64,000 nt of DNA from QKTW01 sp052161885 (GTDB lineage: Bacteria > Bacteroidota > Bacteroidia > Chitinophagales > Chitinophagaceae). The DNA lies in NCBI GenBank assembly GCA_052161885.1, contig CP197396.1, forward strand, positions 744,001 to 808,000. The letters are read 5' to 3'. The translations under genes were made by a program, and so were the position numbers. Positions within the stretch are counted from its first letter, which is position 1; the number at the start of each line of letters is the position of its first letter. The notes under the pieces are model-generated. The model saw only the letters and a list, made by a program, of their open reading frames with translations. It was not told the DNA's origin and made no database searches. This document shows positions 63,701 through 64,000 of the stretch, piece after piece.

Positions 63701-64000
63701 GTGGTAATAGCCGGCCGGCCTTCATAGTCGTAGATATTCTCCGTTACAAGCAATTGTCCCGGATTGCTGTTAAACCGCGTAATCGTCTGACGATTTTTCA
63801 GCATGCCATCAAAATAGCCAATAACGTGCTTGTACTTTCCGCCCTCAGCAAAACTGATGGTGTAGTTCCAGTTCAGCGAGTCATGCGTATGGGTATGTGC
63901 AGCGTCTATATAGTAAGCATACGAAGAGGCAGAGCTGGCTGTGCCGTTCTGTGCCGCGCCGTTCCAGATACCGTAAATGGGATACTGGTACAATGCAGAG
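54721..64000 (-). CDS. giant RHS/YD-repeat polymorphic toxin, N-terminus outside window
   Basis: More than 3090 residues; the frame runs off the right edge. Numbering from the window edge: about 1-1540 is mostly non-repetitive, with Ser/Thr/Asn-rich beta stretches. YD/RHS repeats occupy about 1545-2300 (YDLAGNLIQTVPPEG, YDSKGNVILSQNA, YSYDEQGNVSTIVQ, YSYDADNRITKAET). A helical insert is at about 2170-2510. The shell closes with ELTNHLGNVMATVSDKR and YYPFGMLMPGR near 2640. The cassette core (about 2715-2830) and the RHS end motif EYNTRTGVRANRDP follow. The last 200 residues are the tip. Its end (GSPHQRLVQAIGSKESSQIV ... ENSGHFGENWTPAIRKQFSE) resembles polymorphic toxin type 43. RHS shells enclose and deliver such tips to rival cells. 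Confidence 0.87.
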   Translation of the reverse strand, partial: SALYQYPIYGIWNGAAQNGTASSASSYAYYIDAAHTHTHDSLNWNYTISFAEGGKYKHVIGYFDGMLKNRQTITRFNSNPGQLLVTENIYDYEGRPAITTLPSVVNTKDFKYLTGVSTSSVTNLPYSPADFDMRLLTCPAEIVIPPFKTDALANKYYSQLNTDTADMQKYVPQAGGYPFVHTRLSPGFSDRVDKKGGAGDKLQIGMGHETINEYTNADQGDLNRLFGLNAGFKNFYTKTVTTDPNGQLSMLVKDYEGKQVATSLIGASVDTSSTAIMYNDEVPNASMVKEDVLANTTQLISGHQRIFNGNFYMDYDAGVEVKYEYTFTPYQVCTSPYLGLSVKGSYDYTVTDDCGVQQMHKFGVLGNTGVTTNPTPPPAIAIADTVLHKGKYTVDKTLSIATDDIYAAVDSFFAHKPNCAKTEDDFIKYEVESRHFPCPDTPSDPCAQLAKKMMEELFPTAKYGRYTDNGMVVGVSPSIFDVMTKGEVNAGTGYRYQSDCVKDALNAISINRFGHTYTNLASLPVDTFLFLYTYAGADQYTIARALLPLHPEYCRLLGCFVDTFETRLKSIPNAAIATKYGLFSLDSIVQKDTLLRSKLLQSPINMVHIADSLKMMMNGTVRMDTLASEVAFCLSSDSLVYGDARKIFHTQIVNLDFPSQSVRDIYFDKLRSFYFANRDKYKSIAQTGGGNSCQPCDSVRMTSYTPPPLLVPVVYNNNGTFNMGPNGLLGLFSGNLQGALAALLNSSAATMTNQDSINKYQDSATAYVHHADSMLSYVAVDSIMGRLANCVSNTYVQTRLKDSLIALIIRGDVHNGVFLPAQVRWAITSAGIPLSDLCHPYLVSYDFYDDGLGQKGSCESNTFYNGVKDFFNDPGINNALKFCGTSPTITTPSWNMTNSFASAISGMLPGTGSIGVSTVYIPVSKLYKMSCFRNGGTDSVILSLRSPVDVTTAGMTTPLFQTAGSLLFTGVSCFFEDPTAYAEGHIARFLFRATVQRTDMLGGSQYQTTNAELLGWNNGKIYMNNAGGNEIAACIPATQFKANFTGFADSMQAYGGFAADHPLFTKSLRNYMNYNLKKVFTEDQYTRFLNSCALADSMNIPMYGGYARMTFPSGPYNSFTDYRTHIAQALGLNIKALVDYTSGSTEYVLINYKTVPLGLIAPLNNDITGNNPVNNTMTGVLKYTTPGGIGRLWVPSTTNMASITAGTSLTYTGGSSVNMIRNNNTYAYTQYDMQASGLTNSQLSAAIYTVQQNLYNTGVQGYWQPVSYATVNSDYYKPEKKQLLNYTYSMQALAPSKVLDTLQDYLLEANIAAFNSSDVSYNDPSNPDRFTNLYYTGNANTYPGYDTVQRMFGWAKNTLGSNHVFINTSTNTVTASGVPGGYMNMYRCSDGLYWYRYFDGYNKLYNMYVRIPQYVYEGAHPSLNMIRIVPSNGDSATRRFTLVLLNGTTDTVYASGSTDFDISWSEELKDVLLGNEDQIHQSNPLSGELGATPNCEQQLLFDGILTGKVDYANYIDSFRRALKAAFYAHVMGQLNEKLWIEYIDKRFATTLYNYDLAGNLIQTVPPEGVHKLDSVTASYVDSFRLNNMYVASAIPQHKKVTRYEYNTVNKPVVESTPDAGDKRIYYDSKGNVILSQNAKQRAKGLFTYMLYDGQNRVTETGEVQWGNCAAFADAPLFTKVNGVWVKTQPPNACACENFTDSLWQYCLPNTFLTSADSGNIIFARNIRKKNRTQVVETIYDNATLDYYNLPAGISGQANLRSRVAANMYFENCPANPNNAPDAQPTSGYVHATHYSYDEQGNVSTIVQEIPELDAVKQRYKRVDYEYDLLSGKVDMIAYNRGFGDQFYQRYSYDADNRITKAETSRDGFIWRRDAEYSYYQHGPLARVSIGDQRVQGIDYAYTLQGWLKSINTDYNDSSVDQGGDGRNNAITPTDVFSTGINYFAGDYKPIGNTQLSNLPQQTKSLYNGNIARQTNGITPFAPLTTQYTYDQLNRIRYANNGTIQNNVITFNNWYASSYKYDMDGNIKQLVRRNGTGTVMDTMVYKYPNATGDNKLTDVMDYATFSQAGVEDIQNYTNANPNVARMLYDEIGNVIKDQTSGTDTVKWNIYGKTTDVANSTQKSNMHFLYDGSGQRIAKKQSITSDTGYVEKDTYYIRDASGNILAEYNGTSEYHNGDIRPLLAAMRQTLDPSSATSTWLNGIYNAGYMMAPEFANYVIGIGGSSTITTGSQFTEAAGYYLANDPSLAQQYLSQSQILAPLADYSRDNKNYILANCLLKEHESGYSFDDFSFFAQNLFANPDDEKAKYGIKQAAATLTMFYNTIANNFSIDPNDTDAVVQQLFDNARSDINSFTHQMFSAEYDGYADEVSDWIRAFSSDRTYFNLDDDWYVSNGLIDLSQNMLNTYSDGIARFDADRQKAKPEDVDIYAFATAWSGSIDLLNQLRPGDNLQTISYYDDPVSYTTALAARVGSLSFTDDALAQVPQFDVQLLAQKVNVDLTTVTQQVQYGTPILKYRSMSLASHHIYGSSRLGIAQYWPLQYGNSWDYRTSTYDTFRLSPRAPWYSQQYNDVITATQTTPYGNGLMASIAAQNLLGQRQYELTNHLGNVMATVSDKRFDKDYNNDGRRDAYKAEIRTAYDYYPFGMLMPGRFVQDTAQHCMLVSETKMVTTWVYTYPDWESNVSFTGKVDLSHIGSTSLTFANVSDDATISIPMSADIAGITNTLNFSVTDFRDVPFRMSLTETVDERETELSSLVIDHIGDYAVDFAPHTNNVTLKLTKVVLGNPRATLTLTTWSIKKPTTSPQTIVTQICNGGKDNYEFGFNGQMKDNEIAGIGNWNTALFGEYNTRTGVRANRDPKPQPNISPYVVFGDNPIAMSDVLLDSPIAMKPRSAYDYSTNAENSGKLQDDLSYIFQKGGNPFKRIGDIYNRDWKNPSNSETVEDVSTLKTLAEALPIVGPAKRALSTEKKFHGVGAVSGVIEVSPRAVSVGAFDSWQSGKGVEYVYDAEREIFAMGKPVTGVGSPHQRLVQAIGSKESSQIVGGTVSYKNGLLHFTENSGHFGENWTPAIRKQFSEFIKSYTNRPFTMDGFVPPHK
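55505..55870 (-). repeat. RHS core repeat, copy 1 (in the full-length gene)
   Basis: The expressed-locus copy, encoding MSADIAGITNTLNFSV to FNGQMKDNEIAGIGN just before the tip. All other copies match this segment. Confidence 0.85.

Overview
The window looks like a piece of a Bacteroidota chromosome, most likely from the Chitinophagaceae or a close relative. Four large secreted proteins end in type IX secretion (T9SS) sorting domains, three of type A and one gliding-type (type B). Several promoters fit the Bacteroidota consensus TTTG-N18-TAnnTTTG. Families typical of the phylum are present (DUF2723/GT117, choice-of-anchor L, DUF922). No tRNA, rRNA, transposase, integrase or CRISPR array was seen.

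Left part (1-5.6 kb): the start of a DUF2723 membrane protein, an ABC permease/ATPase pair, an NADP-binding reductase-like protein, a VOC protein and a TPR membrane protein. From 5.9 to 18.1 kb there are three large T9SS cargo proteins: a 986-residue Ig-like protein with strongly biased codons, an 1896-residue protein with a beta-propeller and ten Ig-like repeats, and a choice-of-anchor L protein. A zinc-ribbon protein and a nitroreductase lie between them. From 18.4 to 27.7 kb come efp-accB-accC (translation factor and acetyl-CoA carboxylase subunits), a Cdd1-like HhH protein, an OsmC-ferredoxin fusion, a membrane patatin, and two secreted proteins, one a predicted zinc peptidase.

From 27.9 to 37.8 kb a five-gene minus-strand cluster encodes surface proteins: three paralogous adhesin-like or fibre-like repeat proteins with a shared N-terminal domain, a protein with two dockerin-like calcium motifs, and a T9SS protein. 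Next to it is a response regulator / histidine kinase pair, encoded tail to tail. The two genes share a palindromic operator-like site upstream. Housekeeping and small genes (TsaA/TrmO-like, DUF2892, SYLF) follow to 43.6 kb.

The most remarkable region is 43.9-64 kb: a polymorphic-toxin locus. A giant RHS/YD-repeat protein (more than 3090 residues, N-terminus outside the window) ends in a type-43-like toxin tip followed by its immunity gene. Downstream is a silent array of displaced C-terminal cassettes. Each begins with a near-identical copy of the sequence just before the tip in the full-length gene, followed by a different toxin and a different immunity gene. Tips seen: two divergent HExxHxxGxxH metallopeptidases, a SleB-like cell-wall hydrolase, and an OmpA-like domain paired with a secreted DUF922 protein. 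Three cassettes have lost their toxin but kept the immunity gene and the last toxin residues. A structured element resembling the Flavo-1 RNA motif and terminator hairpins sit at cassette boundaries. The layout suggests tip switching by homologous recombination, with retained immunity against kin toxins. Most array immunity proteins carry secretion signals, so most of these toxins probably act in the periplasm, whereas the present tip's immunity protein appears cytoplasmic.
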